Positions 18,546 to 26,355 of a stretch of 64,000 nucleotides of DNA are shown here, in pieces. Numbering within the stretch: the first letter of the stretch is position 1; each line of letters opens with the position of its first letter. Origin of the DNA: an uncultured Aquimarina sp. (GTDB lineage: Bacteria > Bacteroidota > Bacteroidia > Flavobacteriales > Flavobacteriaceae); contig CANMSO010000010.1 in assembly GCA_947500545.1 (NCBI GenBank), positions 1 to 64,000 of the forward strand, in the 5' to 3' direction. Both the position numbers and the translations under genes were made by a program. A model generated the notes under the pieces. That model was not told the origin of the DNA. It was given only the letters and a program-made list of their open reading frames with translations, and did no database searches.

Positions 18546-18574
18546 TTTGGGGGCAACAATATTTCACATAACAG

Positions 18575-19078
18575 CTATACATTCTCTGCCACAGTATCTT
18601 TTGCGATTGGCGCATTGTTATTTTGCGTAAAACGGGTCTTTAGTAATTCATGTGCGCTTTGCGCTCCTTCCATAGGCATTTTACGTGCCGCATCAGCAAG
18701 GCTATAAACCGATAGCGCTACGCGGTATACCTCGCTACCTACGATCATCTGGGTATCTTTCATTTGGCGCAGCAAACTTTCCAGCTCCAGGATAATTGGG
18801 TCTAGTTGCTCAAAAAGGGTCATGTCTTTTCTGGCTTCTTCTGCGGTTAGTGCGGCAGGTATCCATTGGGGCCTACCCTCTAGGATATGAATACTGTCCT
18901 CTGCAAAAATCTTATTGGCACTATTAATCTTGGGCAGGTTTTTACGCTCGTTGGGCGTTAGGTTTTGTAAAAAATTCAATTCTTTTTTTAAGGTAGTCAC
19001 ACAGTGCTGAATAGCTGTAATTTCTTCTGGAGTCAATACTTTACTAATTCTGTTGTTTTCGTTCATTTGGTTTTTCAT
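18575..19078 (-). CDS. Hypothetical helical protein
   Basis: The 167-aa soluble protein is almost entirely helical (LTPEEITAIQHCVTTLKKEL..., LEQLDPIILELESLLRQMKDT). Its base composition looks richer in G and C than neighbouring genes, a visual impression. I do not recognise it. It lies between repeat clusters and upstream of another small ORF on the same strand. Confidence 0.6.
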   Translation of the reverse strand: MKNQMNENNRISKVLTPEEITAIQHCVTTLKKELNFLQNLTPNERKNLPKINSANKIFAEDSIHILEGRPQWIPAALTAEEARKDMTLFEQLDPIILELESLLRQMKDTQMIVGSEVYRVALSVYSLADAARKMPMEGAQSAHELLKTRFTQNNNAPIAKDTVAENV

Positions 19079-19129
19079 TATTAATTATGATTTACTTTTA
19101 TTTGTTCATTGATCAAGCGGGTACGGAAC

Positions 19130-19311
19130 GTAGCCTAAGTACCTCGTAATGACGGTATGAGTTACCCCGTCAGTTCGAGTGTCCCGATTTTTCATCGGGA
19201 TGTATCGAGAACCTTTCATAAACTAGATGTAGCAATTACCTTGATCTTTTCGTTAGGGGTTGCATCTCGATACACGCTCGTACCTCACGCACTCGATGTG
19301 ACGTAGCGTTT
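19130..19311. repeat. Intergenic repeat elements, cluster 2
   Basis: Contains the inverted-repeat element ttcgagtgtcccgat...atcgggatgtatcgagaa (about 19176-19211), repeated at 25245-25283, and the block ctcgatac...gcactcgatgtgacgtagcg (about 19264-19310), repeated near 21960-22040. Confidence 0.7.
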
Positions 19312-19551
19312 TTAGTTTCCTTCTTTATAGCAGGAGGTTAGCAAATACATATTCCTGGCTTTATAGATCAATTGCACAGCATCTTCACTAGATTTTCTTT
19401 TTATATACAGTTTATGTATCCAGATATAGAGTATGGTTTCATAAGGGCTATGGTGTACTACCTTGTACATAAATTCATCCATTTGTATGTGCAATGCTTG
19501 TATGATATCAACAATGAACTTACTTTTTTTAGGATACTTAAACTGTGTCAT
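19312..19551 (-). CDS. Small hypothetical protein
   Basis: A 79-aa ORF (MTQFKYPKKSKFIVDIIQALHI...) with charged helices; a longer start at 19599 adds 16 less plausible residues. It lies upstream of the 167-aa gene on the same strand, with a repeat cluster between them. An overlapping plus-strand ORF was judged a shadow. Weakly supported. Confidence 0.4.
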   Translation of the reverse strand: MTQFKYPKKSKFIVDIIQALHIQMDEFMYKVVHHSPYETILYIWIHKLYIKRKSSEDAVQLIYKARNMYLLTSCYKEGN

Positions 19552-19689
19552 GGGTGTTGGATTTTGTTGACCCAAAAGTATAGGAAGAAGTAGGTGCAAT
19601 ACAAACGAAGTATGACGTAATTTATAAATTACGACAGTCTAAAAACGCGCTTAAACATTTGAATTTCAGATCCTAAGATGTAGCATTTT

Positions 19690-20212
19690 CCTCTGTTTTT
19701 AGAACCGTAACAGTTCCTTCTCCTTTGGGGAGAAGGTTAGCGCCTGTGCTGAACTCGTTTCAGTAATGAGGGGTTTTTATGATCGTTGCCCTCACCTTAC
19801 TCCTCTCCCAGAGGGAGAGGAAACTCATACGGTAAGTGGGTGCTGAGCATAGTCGAAGTACCTCGTAATGACAAGTAATAATAACAATTAGTCGTATAGG
19901 CTCCCTCTCCTTTTGGGAGAGGGTTGGGGTGAGGGTTTTATAATCGTTGCCCTCACCTTAGTCCTCTCCCCGAGGGAGAGGAAACTCATATGGTAAGTGG
20001 GTGCTGAGCGTAGTCGAAGTACCTCGTAATGACAAGTAATAATAACAATTAGTCGTATAGGCTCCCTCTCCTTCTGGGAGAGGGTTGGGGTGAGGGTTTT
20101 ATGATCGTTACCCTCACCTTACTCCTCTCCCAGAGGGAGAGGAAACTCATATGGTAAGTGGGTACTGAGCGTAGCTGAAGTACCCTGCTCAGTACACGAA
20201 AAAATCGAATCT
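19690..20212. repeat. Intergenic repeat mosaic with 161-bp tandem units
   Basis: The ccctcacctta...gggagaggaaactcat element starts at 19789, 19950 and 20111, a constant 161-bp period. Each unit also contains gtgctgagcgtagtcgaagtac, a cctcgtaatgac block and an inverted copy of the palindrome (gggagagggttggggtgaggg). A gttccttctcc...gggagaagg variant precedes them. Nothing coding is seen. Confidence 0.85.
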
Positions 20213-20213
20213 T

Positions 20214-20266
20214 CTAACAATCTAACAATCTAACAATCTAACAATCCAACAATCCAACAATCCAAT
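20214..20266. repeat. 8-bp simple tandem repeat
   Basis: Four copies of ctaacaat are followed by two of ccaacaat and a partial ccaat, ending about 30 bp before the first AraC-type promoter. A degenerate version occurs near 22525-22545, before the paralogue. Confidence 0.85.
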
Positions 20267-20294
20267 ACCTCCATATTTTAAGGAATACCGTAAA

Positions 20295-20322
20295 TTGCAT
20301 ACAAAAGGAATCTATACTTTTG
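20295..20322 (+). promoter_or_regulatory. Promoter of the first TPR-AraC gene
   Basis: TTG (20295-20297), a 17-nt spacer and TACTTTTG (20315-20322) match the Bacteroidota TTG/TAnnTTTG promoter. The surrounding aaaggaatc...TACTTTTG is repeated before the paralogue (box 22577-22584). Confidence 0.7.
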
Positions 20323-20336
20323 TGTACTTACCATTG

Positions 20337-21953
20337 ATGAACATGACTTTTCTTACCAAACAGTTTTTATCACGATCCCTATATGGGTTGATTTTTGCTA
20401 TTTGTTGTAATGTGATAACTGCTCAAACTCAAAAAAGCGAATTGGAAATTGCCAATGAATATTATGCAAAAGGGAGGGCGTTGTATTTTGCAGAAGAGTA
20501 TGAAAAAAGTATTGAGGCATATGATAAGGCAATTGATATTGTTAATGGGTCGAGAGATGATATGTTTCTAGGTCGAATTTATACTAGGAAAGGTCATTCA
20601 TTTTTACTTGATGGCCAATACACAATGGCAATTGATGCATATTATTATTCATTAGAAATTTTTAAAACAAAGGGTAATTTGGAATGGGAGATGATATGTC
20701 TTTCCGGTCTTGTCACTGCACTAAAACGTATAGGTCAATTAGATAAAGCCCAAAAGTTGACTCATAAGATGCTTAAATTGGTGGAGGAATCTGTCGATAA
20801 AAATAAGTTAAACCATGGTAGAGTCCTAGCAACAGCTAATGAAATTTATATTGCATTAGAAAAATATGATTCAGTACTATATTTAGCAGATAAGGGTATT
20901 GAAATTGCTAAAAAAGTTGACTCAAAAAAGCTTTTATTACACTTATATGTAGAAAAAGGGATGGTGTATTACCATAAACAAAAGTATACAAAGGCTTTTG
21001 AGTATTTGTTTAAAACAAAAGACATGTTGCAAAAATATAATACGAGTAATGAATTTTTCCCCACAGTACTTACCAATTATTTTTTGGCAAGTTGTTACTA
21101 TCAGGAACAATCATATGATACCGCAATTGAATATTTGCTAAAAACAATAAAATCTGCCAAGGAGAAGGATTTAAAAAAAATGTATGTGATACAATGTTAT
21201 TTGTTATTGGCCAATTGTTATGGGGAGCAACAAAATTTTGAGAAGGCATTGCATTGGCATAATGAGTATATGCGACTTAATGCATCGTATGAAAAAGAAA
21301 AAGATGCAACTGCTAATATTATTTTTGAAAAAGAGGCCGAAAAATTAGAAGAAAATATTGCACATCTACAATACCAGCAGGCAAAAGACCAACGTGTTAA
21401 AATAATAGCCTATAGTGTTACAGGTATTCTTACTATTGGATTAATAGGTTTGGTAGTATTCTATACCAAAAAGCAAAAAACCAATAAAAAAGTGTTTTAT
21501 GACTTAATCCAAAAGATTGATGATTTAAAATCGCAGAAAGAGGAATCTATTGGTAAAAAAGAAGTAAAAGGGATAACCATTGATGATCAAAAAGTAACAG
21601 CAGTACTACAAGGGTTGGATATGCTAGAAGAGCAGCATTATTTTTTACGACAGGAGTGTAGCCTAACCACTATGGCTAAAAAAATCAAGACCAACTCTAC
21701 GTATTTATCCAAGATTATAAATACCCACAAGCAAAAAAACTTTAGTAATTATATCAACGATTTACGCATCGATTTTGTGATAGATAAATTACGTACAGAT
21801 GGGTTGTTTAGGAAATACACCATCAAAGCCATCGCACAAGAAATAGGGTTTAAAAACTCAGAAGCGTTTACCCGCGCCTTTCATAAAAATGCAGGTATTT
21901 ACCCATCATATTTTATTAAGCAGTTAGAAAAAGGAACAAATTCTGGTTCTTAG
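20337..21953 (+). CDS. TPR-membrane-AraC regulator (paralogue 1)
   Basis: From 20337 the product is 538 aa, the same length as its paralogue at 22608. Upstream TTG at 20295 is rejected because it lies inside the promoter. It has a signal or anchor segment, TPR-like helical repeats (about 20-330, for example AEEYEKSIEAYDKAI), a membrane segment (about 350-370, IIAYSVTGILTIGLIGLVVFY), and an AraC-type DNA-binding domain at the C-terminus (about 420-530, NSTYLSKIINTHKQKNFSNYINDLRI and AIAQEIGFKNSEAFTRAFHK). Such proteins are membrane-attached sensors and transcription factors in Flavobacteriia. Targets are unknown; proximity suggests the RiPP locus, but that is inference. Confidence 0.85.
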   Translation: MNMTFLTKQFLSRSLYGLIFAICCNVITAQTQKSELEIANEYYAKGRALYFAEEYEKSIEAYDKAIDIVNGSRDDMFLGRIYTRKGHSFLLDGQYTMAIDAYYYSLEIFKTKGNLEWEMICLSGLVTALKRIGQLDKAQKLTHKMLKLVEESVDKNKLNHGRVLATANEIYIALEKYDSVLYLADKGIEIAKKVDSKKLLLHLYVEKGMVYYHKQKYTKAFEYLFKTKDMLQKYNTSNEFFPTVLTNYFLASCYYQEQSYDTAIEYLLKTIKSAKEKDLKKMYVIQCYLLLANCYGEQQNFEKALHWHNEYMRLNASYEKEKDATANIIFEKEAEKLEENIAHLQYQQAKDQRVKIIAYSVTGILTIGLIGLVVFYTKKQKTNKKVFYDLIQKIDDLKSQKEESIGKKEVKGITIDDQKVTAVLQGLDMLEEQHYFLRQECSLTTMAKKIKTNSTYLSKIINTHKQKNFSNYINDLRIDFVIDKLRTDGLFRKYTIKAIAQEIGFKNSEAFTRAFHKNAGIYPSYFIKQLEKGTNSGS

Positions 21954-21954
21954 A

Positions 21955-22555
21955 GTTGCATCTCGATACAATTTTTCTTCTGTCACCTCGAGCGGAGTCG
22001 AGAGGGCGCTAAGAAAAATCACTCGATGTGATGTAGCGTTTTCAGTTCCTCGTCATTGTGAGGTTACGAAGCAATCTGCTTATAGTGAAAAGAGTATTTC
22101 TTCGCACACGGGTGCTGAGCGTAGTCGAAGTACCTCACGTACTCGATATTACATAACAGTTCCTTCTCCTTTGGGGAGAAGGTTAGTGCCTGTGCTGAAC
22201 TTGTTTCAGTAATGAGGGTGTTCTGAATCAATACCCTCACCTTAGTCCTCTCCCAGGGGGAGAGTAAACTCCTGTTCTAAACGGGTACTGAGCGTAGTAG
22301 AAGTACATCGTAATGACGCTGCTATTGGGCATTGTGGGTATTTTTATAACGTAACAGTTCCTTCTCCCTCTGGGAGAAGGTTAGCGCCTGTGCTGAACTT
22401 GTTTCAGTAATGAGGGTTTTATGGTCGTGACCCTCACCTTACTCCTCTCCCAGAGGGAGAGGAAACTCATACGGTAAGTGGGTGCTGAGCGTAGTCGAAG
22501 TACCCTGCTCAGTACACGAAAAAATCCAATCTTCCAACAATCCAATTATAGTACT
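21955..22555. repeat. Intergenic repeat mosaic, cluster 4
   Basis: Holds copies of the blocks gcatctcgatac, cgtcattgtgaggttacgaagcaatctgct, gtgctgagcgtagtcgaagtac, gttccttctcc...gggagaagg (two copies, about 22150 and 22345) and ccctcacctt...gggagag (about 22222 and 22431). It separates the two AraC paralogues; no gene is seen. Confidence 0.85.
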
Positions 22556-22576
22556 CTTAAATAAAAAAGGAATCCT

Positions 22577-22584
22577 TACTTTTG
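22577..22584 (+). promoter_or_regulatory. -7 promoter box of the second TPR-AraC gene
   Basis: TACTTTTG matches TAnnTTTG, 23 nt before the ATG at 22608. The preceding aaaggaatcct matches the paralogue's promoter. A TTG -33 element is not clear. Confidence 0.6.
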
Positions 22585-22607
22585 GGTAATCACGCATATA
22601 CATTACA

Positions 22608-24224
22608 ATGGCTGCTTATATCAAACTCTTTTTACCTGTCTTTTTTTACTTGTTTTTTCTGGTTTTGAACGGGCAAGAAACTACCTCGCAAAACGATCGA
22701 CTTGAGACGGTTAATGAATACATAAACAAAGGTCGGTCATTATATTATGAAGAAGAATATGAAAAAAGTATCGAGTACTTTGATCAGGCAATTACAATAA
22801 GCAAAAATGCAGACAATTATACTCTTTCTTGTATGGCGACAATCTTGAAAGGGCACTCATATCTTATGAATGATCAAAATCAAGAGGCATTAGATGCGTA
22901 TTATTCGGGTATAGCTATAGCAAAGGAAAATAAAGATTTATACAGAGAAATAGCTGCTAGCACAGGTCTTGTATTGGTTTATAAGAAAACAAATCAATAT
23001 GAAAAAGCTTTAGGACTCTCTAGAAGAATGATACAATTGATTAATAAAACACCTTTTAAAAAAACAAAGACTCACGTAAATGTCATCACAACGGGCAGTG
23101 AAGTATACTTGGATACCGAACAATATGACTCTGTAATCTACTATGCTGATCAAGGAATAGCTTTGAGTACATCTTTAGACTATAAAGAGGGTCTGGTTGA
23201 TTTGTATATCAAAAAAGGAGTGGTTTTTTATCATAAAGAACAATATAAAGAAGCATTGTCTTACTTATTTAAAGCAGAAGAAATCTTACAAAAACATGAG
23301 GTTAGAAATAAGTTCTATCCTACAGTAAATAGTAATTATTTTGTAGCTAGTTGTTATTATAAACAGCAGTCATATGATAAAGCCATTACCAGGTTGCACA
23401 AAGCTATAGATATTTCTGAAAAGAATGATCTTTTAAAAATACCCGTACTACAATCTCATCTCTTATTGGCCAATTGTTATGCTGAAAAAGAGGATTTTGA
23501 AAATGCATTGTATTGGAACAATACCTATGTAACCCTAAATGAAGCCTACCAAAAACGAAAGGATAAAACCATAAACAAGATATACCAAAAAGATGCCCAA
23601 AAACTAAAAGGAAGTATAGAAAACTTGCAATATGAACATGAAAAAGATGAGAGAATCAAAAAATATACGGGTATAGGGTTACTACTAATCTCATTACTTT
23701 TGATAGGTATTGTATTTGCGTATCTCAAAAAACAGCGATCAAACAAGCAATTGTTTACTGATTTGATTAAAAAGATTGATGCGTTGGAAGCTCAGGAAAA
23801 AGAAGTGATTACTAAAAAAGACATCACAAAAGAAATTGTAATAGATGATGAAAAAGTTCATGGGGTGCTTAAGGGCTTAGCCCGATTAGAACAACAAGAA
23901 TTTTACTTGCGATCAGATTGTAACCTGCGTGCGATTGCCAAAAAAGTAAAAACCAATGCCACTTACTTGTCTAAGATCATTAATATACATAAAGAGAAGA
24001 ATTTTAATGAGTATATCAATGACCTGCGTATTGATTATGTGGTAAAACGATTAAAGAATGATAGAAAGTTTAGATCCTTTTCTATTAAATCTATTGCTAC
24101 CGAGATTGGATATAAAAGTGATTATTCTTTTGCAAAACACTTTAAAGCAAAAACAGGTTTAAATCCATCGTACTACATCAAGAATATCGAGAAACAAGAA
24201 ACCGCTTTAGAAACTGTAGCCTAA
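22608..24224 (+). CDS. TPR-membrane-AraC regulator (paralogue 2)
   Basis: The 538-aa product mirrors paralogue 1: N-terminal hydrophobic segment (FLPVFFYLFFLVLNGQE), TPR-like repeats (about 30-330), a membrane helix (about 350-370, YTGIGLLLISLLLIGIVFAYL) and a C-terminal AraC HTH (about 425-530, NATYLSKIINIHKEKNFNEYINDLRI, then SIATEIGYKSDYSFAKHFKAKTG). The HTH is the best-conserved part, so both may bind similar sites. It ends 413 nt before the first RiPP precursor, which makes it a candidate regulator of that locus (inference). Confidence 0.85.
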   Translation: MAAYIKLFLPVFFYLFFLVLNGQETTSQNDRLETVNEYINKGRSLYYEEEYEKSIEYFDQAITISKNADNYTLSCMATILKGHSYLMNDQNQEALDAYYSGIAIAKENKDLYREIAASTGLVLVYKKTNQYEKALGLSRRMIQLINKTPFKKTKTHVNVITTGSEVYLDTEQYDSVIYYADQGIALSTSLDYKEGLVDLYIKKGVVFYHKEQYKEALSYLFKAEEILQKHEVRNKFYPTVNSNYFVASCYYKQQSYDKAITRLHKAIDISEKNDLLKIPVLQSHLLLANCYAEKEDFENALYWNNTYVTLNEAYQKRKDKTINKIYQKDAQKLKGSIENLQYEHEKDERIKKYTGIGLLLISLLLIGIVFAYLKKQRSNKQLFTDLIKKIDALEAQEKEVITKKDITKEIVIDDEKVHGVLKGLARLEQQEFYLRSDCNLRAIAKKVKTNATYLSKIINIHKEKNFNEYINDLRIDYVVKRLKNDRKFRSFSIKSIATEIGYKSDYSFAKHFKAKTGLNPSYYIKNIEKQETALETVA

Positions 24225-24227
24225 CCT

Positions 24228-24478
24228 TTTTATGTCATTGCGAGGTTACGAAGCAATCTGCTTATTATGAAAAAGATTACTTTGCCCCATACGAGTGCTG
24301 AGCGTAGTCGAAGTACCTCGTAATGACGGGTAATAACAATTAGATGTATAGGCTCCCTCTCCTTTTGGGAGAGGGTTGGGGTGAGGGCTCTTCGTAACCA
24401 TGACCCTCACCTTACTCCTCTCCCAGGGGGAGAGGAAACTCATGTTCTAGACGGGTGCTAAGCGTAGCCGAAGTACCT
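24228..24478. repeat. Intergenic repeat mosaic, cluster 5
   Basis: Starts with tgtcattgcgaggttacgaagcaatctgctta and contains gtgctgagcgtagtcgaagtacctcgtaatgacg-type blocks and two opposed ccctcac/gggagag palindromes (about 24353-24388 and 24401-24437). A minus-strand ORF here is translated repeat. Confidence 0.8.
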
Positions 24479-24526
24479 ATACATGACAGAACCAAAACGT
24501 ATGAACTGCTTTTATGTGTTTATACA

Positions 24527-24548
24527 CCCTAATTTGTTTAAATTAGGG
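24527..24548. promoter_or_regulatory. Inverted repeat before the first precursor
   Basis: CCCTAATTT and AAATTAGGG form a perfect 9-bp stem with a GTTT loop. No T-run follows directly. It could be an operator or a weak terminator of the preceding transcript. Confidence 0.4.
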
Positions 24549-24637
24549 CATTCATATTATCATTACTGATGCTAATAAATTATATTCCAGAAATACTAGT
24601 ACAGTATTGAAAGTATTCAACTTAAAATCACACATAA

Positions 24638-24808
24638 ATGAAAACACACAAAACAAACAAAATCAGTCTTAAAAAACTTACGATTGCAAGAATCAATGTG
24701 GGCACTATGAGCTTGATAAAAGGGGGAAGTAGTACTCCAGAGACTATGGATACTGAACCACTACCAACTGTTCGTCAATTTGGGGGACCTTGTTATCACA
24801 GGCCATAA
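24638..24808 (+). CDS. RiPP precursor with KGG leader, divergent core
   Basis: This 56-aa peptide was read directly from sequence. Residues 1-30 (KISLKKLTIARINVGTMSLIKGG region) form a Bacteroidota class I lanthipeptide-type leader with L-x-K-x-T-I-A-x-x-N and a terminal GG. The core (SSTPETMDTEPLPTVRQFGG, then PCYHRP) has several Ser/Thr but one Cys, unlike the three downstream precursors. It has its own terminator. It may be processed by the same enzymes; a single Cys allows only one thioether ring. Confidence 0.7.
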   Translation: MKTHKTNKISLKKLTIARINVGTMSLIKGGSSTPETMDTEPLPTVRQFGGPCYHRP

Positions 24809-24823
24809 TAGCAATCAACACAT

Positions 24824-24857
24824 AAAAAAACCCTGCAATATTGCAGGGTTTTTTTAT
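24824..24857 (+). terminator. Terminator after the first precursor
   Basis: CCCTGCAATATTGCAGGG (24831-24848) is preceded by an A-run and followed by a run of seven T, the classical intrinsic shape. It isolates the first precursor as its own transcript. Confidence 0.9.
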
Positions 24858-24956
24858 GCCCCTATTTTGTCTAATCTGGGGATATTTAATTTTTCTTACC
24901 CTGCATTACCTCCTAAATTAGTATCACATCAAAAGCGATGTTTTGTCGATTTGATT

Positions 24957-24988
24957 AGGGGAAACCGAAAACCTTTAATAGAGTAGGT
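24957..24988 (+). promoter_or_regulatory. Conserved peptide-gene leader element, copy 2
   Basis: A 32-nt block (AGGGGAAACCGAAAACC, then TTTAATAGAGTAGGT) lies 23 nt before the start codon of the second precursor. It is identical over its whole length to the block at 26014-26045 and nearly so to that at 6171-6203. Confidence 0.75.
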
Positions 24989-25011
24989 GTTTTGATAAAA
25001 TATAATTTCAC

Positions 25012-25194
25012 ATGAAAAAATCATTGAAAAATTTAAAGCTTAAAAAAGAAACGATTAGTAACTTAGGATTAGAGAATGTAAAAGGTGGATATTGCCCAAC
25101 ACACGGTTGTCCTAACCCTCCTGCACAGACACGTTTTTGCATTACCAACGGAGCATTAAATACATGCCCTCCTCCAGGAATGCAATGTTTCTAA
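25012..25194 (+). CDS. Lanthipeptide-type precursor A
   Basis: The 60-aa product has a 26-residue leader (MKKSLKNLKLKKETISNL, then GLENVKGG) and a 34-residue core with five Cys, ending C-I-T-N-G-A-L-N-T-C-P-P-P-G-M-Q-C-F. The leader is shared almost exactly with precursors B and C. It lies in front of two LanC genes and a split dehydratase. Compared with B and C the core carries an added N-terminal section (YCPTHGCPNPPAQTR). Cys-Ser/Thr pairing would allow several rings; the ring pattern cannot be read from sequence. Confidence 0.88.
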   Translation: MKKSLKNLKLKKETISNLGLENVKGGYCPTHGCPNPPAQTRFCITNGALNTCPPPGMQCF

Positions 25195-25210
25195 TATAAT
25201 AGTAATAGTA

Positions 25211-25313
25211 GTACTGTGAGTCTGATCCTAGAAAAGTGCGTCAATTCGAGTGTCCCGATTTTTGATCGGGATGTATCGAGAATAGTACTTTTCTTATATC
25301 AAACTCACAGCAC
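25211..25313. repeat. Long interrupted hairpin with inserted repeat element
   Basis: Arms GTACTGTGAGTCTGAT.. (25211-25237) and ..ATCAAACTCACAGCAC (25287-25313) pair over about 26 nt with few mismatches. In the loop sits the tcaattcgag...atgtatcgagaa element also found near 19176. The outer arms look like an older terminator split by the repeat. Confidence 0.6.
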
Positions 25314-25507
25314 TAAATTTCTCACAATGAACTCATCTTGACTTTTTATTTTAAGCCGAAAAGTTTAGCTTTTGTGCCATGATAAAGTGATTTTTTATTG
25401 GCATAGCCTTAGCTACGGTAATCAAAAATAACAAAACCAGGGTGCAAAATGTGAATTTTGCAGGCAAAAGAAAAAGTCAAGGTGAGTTCAATATAAATTA
25501 TAACATC

Positions 25508-25654
25508 ATGAAAAAGTCATTAAAAAGTTTACAGCTTAAAAAAGAAGTGATTAGTGGTTTGAAGTTAACTAAAGTAAAAGGTGGAGGTAGCCATTGCTGC
25601 CCAACTCAGGGAGCGCTTAATTCTTGCCCTCCTCCGGGAATGCAATGTTTCTAA
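25508..25654 (+). CDS. Lanthipeptide-type precursor B
   Basis: The 48-aa product (start at 25508, by alignment with A and C) has a 26-aa leader ending KVKGG and the core GSHCCPTQGALNSCPPPGMQ-CF with four Cys. In contrast to A and C it lacks the conserved upstream element, so it may be transcribed differently or by read-through. A hairpin terminator follows at 25775. Confidence 0.88.
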   Translation: MKKSLKSLQLKKEVISGLKLTKVKGGGSHCCPTQGALNSCPPPGMQCF

Positions 25655-25682
25655 GCCGTATTTTGTAAACCAAGCGTAAAAC

Positions 25683-25736
25683 ACCAGAACAATTTATTTT
25701 CCTTTTTTAGAATATTTGAATACTAAAGGTTCTGGT
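25683..25736. other. Inverted repeat after precursor B
   Basis: ACCAGAAC (25683-25690) and GTTCTGGT (25729-25736) are complementary around a 38-nt loop, close after the precursor stop. It may form a 3'-UTR stem. The rest of the 25655-26013 gap holds a terminator and no gene. Confidence 0.35.
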
Positions 25737-25774
25737 ATTTATGGTTGCAAATACAGTTTTTTGTTTATGTGACG

Positions 25775-25804
25775 AGCTGCCTGTAACAAGGTAGCTTTTC
25801 TCTT
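25775..25804 (+). terminator. Terminator after precursor B
   Basis: AGCTGCCT pairs with AGGTAGCT (8 bp with one G-U), followed by TTTCTC and a T-rich tail. The 3' half (GGTAGCTTTTCTCT) is repeated after precursor C, showing that precursor plus terminator were duplicated together. Confidence 0.6.
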
Positions 25805-26013
25805 GGTTTTTTACTGAAACCATAAGAGATAAGAAAAAATTATGATTTTTTAAGATTTCTTTAAGCCGCACTTAATAACCGGTTTTATGGCAATTTCTGC
25901 CTAATTAATGCCGATATCTACTTGATTTGAAAGCATGGTAAACAGATATCGATTAAAGGAAGTAATCCTTATAAATTAGCTCCGCATCTTAACGATCACA
26001 CAACGTTAGGATT

Positions 26014-26045
26014 AGGGGAAACCGAAAACCTTTAATAGAGTAGGT
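26014..26045 (+). promoter_or_regulatory. Conserved peptide-gene leader element, copy 3
   Basis: Identical to copy 2 over 32 nt; lies 23 nt before the start codon of precursor C and 316 nt before the first LanC gene. Confidence 0.75.
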
Positions 26046-26068
26046 AATTTTCTTAAAATCACAATACA

Positions 26069-26221
26069 ATGAAAAAATCATTGAAAAATCTCGAATTAAA
26101 AAAAGAAGTAATTAGCGGTTTAGAATTAAACAAAGTAAAAGGAGGTCTTAGACCTACGCATTGCTGTATGACAGATGGAGCATTTAATACATGCCCTCCT
26201 CGTGGACAACAATGTCTATAA
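26069..26221 (+). CDS. Lanthipeptide-type precursor C
   Basis: The 50-aa product, read directly from sequence, has a 26-residue leader (MKKSLKNLELKKEVISGL, then ELNKVKGG) and a core RPTHCCMTDGAFNTCPPRGQ-QCL with four Cys. It is the last precursor before the biosynthetic genes and shares their strand. Alignment with A and B fixes CC-x-T-x-G-A-x-N-[ST]-C-P-P-x-G-x-Q-C as the core consensus. Confidence 0.88.
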   Translation: MKKSLKNLELKKEVISGLELNKVKGGLRPTHCCMTDGAFNTCPPRGQQCL

Positions 26222-26322
26222 TACAAACAATAAAGGTTGACACTAGTCTTTTAGGTTAAATTAAGATGTGTTATACAGGTCAACTTTTGATTGCAATTAC
26301 ATATCAATTTTATTTATGGGAT

Positions 26323-26355
26323 AAAGCTATCTGTATTGGGTAGCTTTTCTCTATT
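26323..26355 (+). terminator. Hairpin between precursor C and the first LanC gene (possible attenuator)
   Basis: AAAGCTATC pairs with GGTAGCTTT, followed by TTCTCTATTTTT, ending 7 nt before the LanC start codon. As no other promoter is evident, partial read-through would yield much precursor mRNA and little enzyme mRNA, a known pattern in lantibiotic operons. Confidence 0.65.

Noticed and set aside
18377..18559. A 60-codon minus-strand ORF
   Set aside because: It is a translation of the gggagag palindromic repeat; PLPWGEGWGEG is the signature of that repeat read in frame.
19372..19593. A plus-strand 73-codon ORF
   Set aside because: It lies opposite the more plausible minus-strand ORF 19312-19551 and has a less protein-like composition.
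19789..20160. Regular repeats as a possible CRISPR array
   Set aside because: The 161-bp period, near-identical spacers and palindromic content do not fit CRISPR; it is a tandem intergenic-repeat mosaic.
24246..24443. A 65-codon minus-strand ORF
   Set aside because: Also translated repeat (SPHPNPLPKGEG) with no protein-like character.
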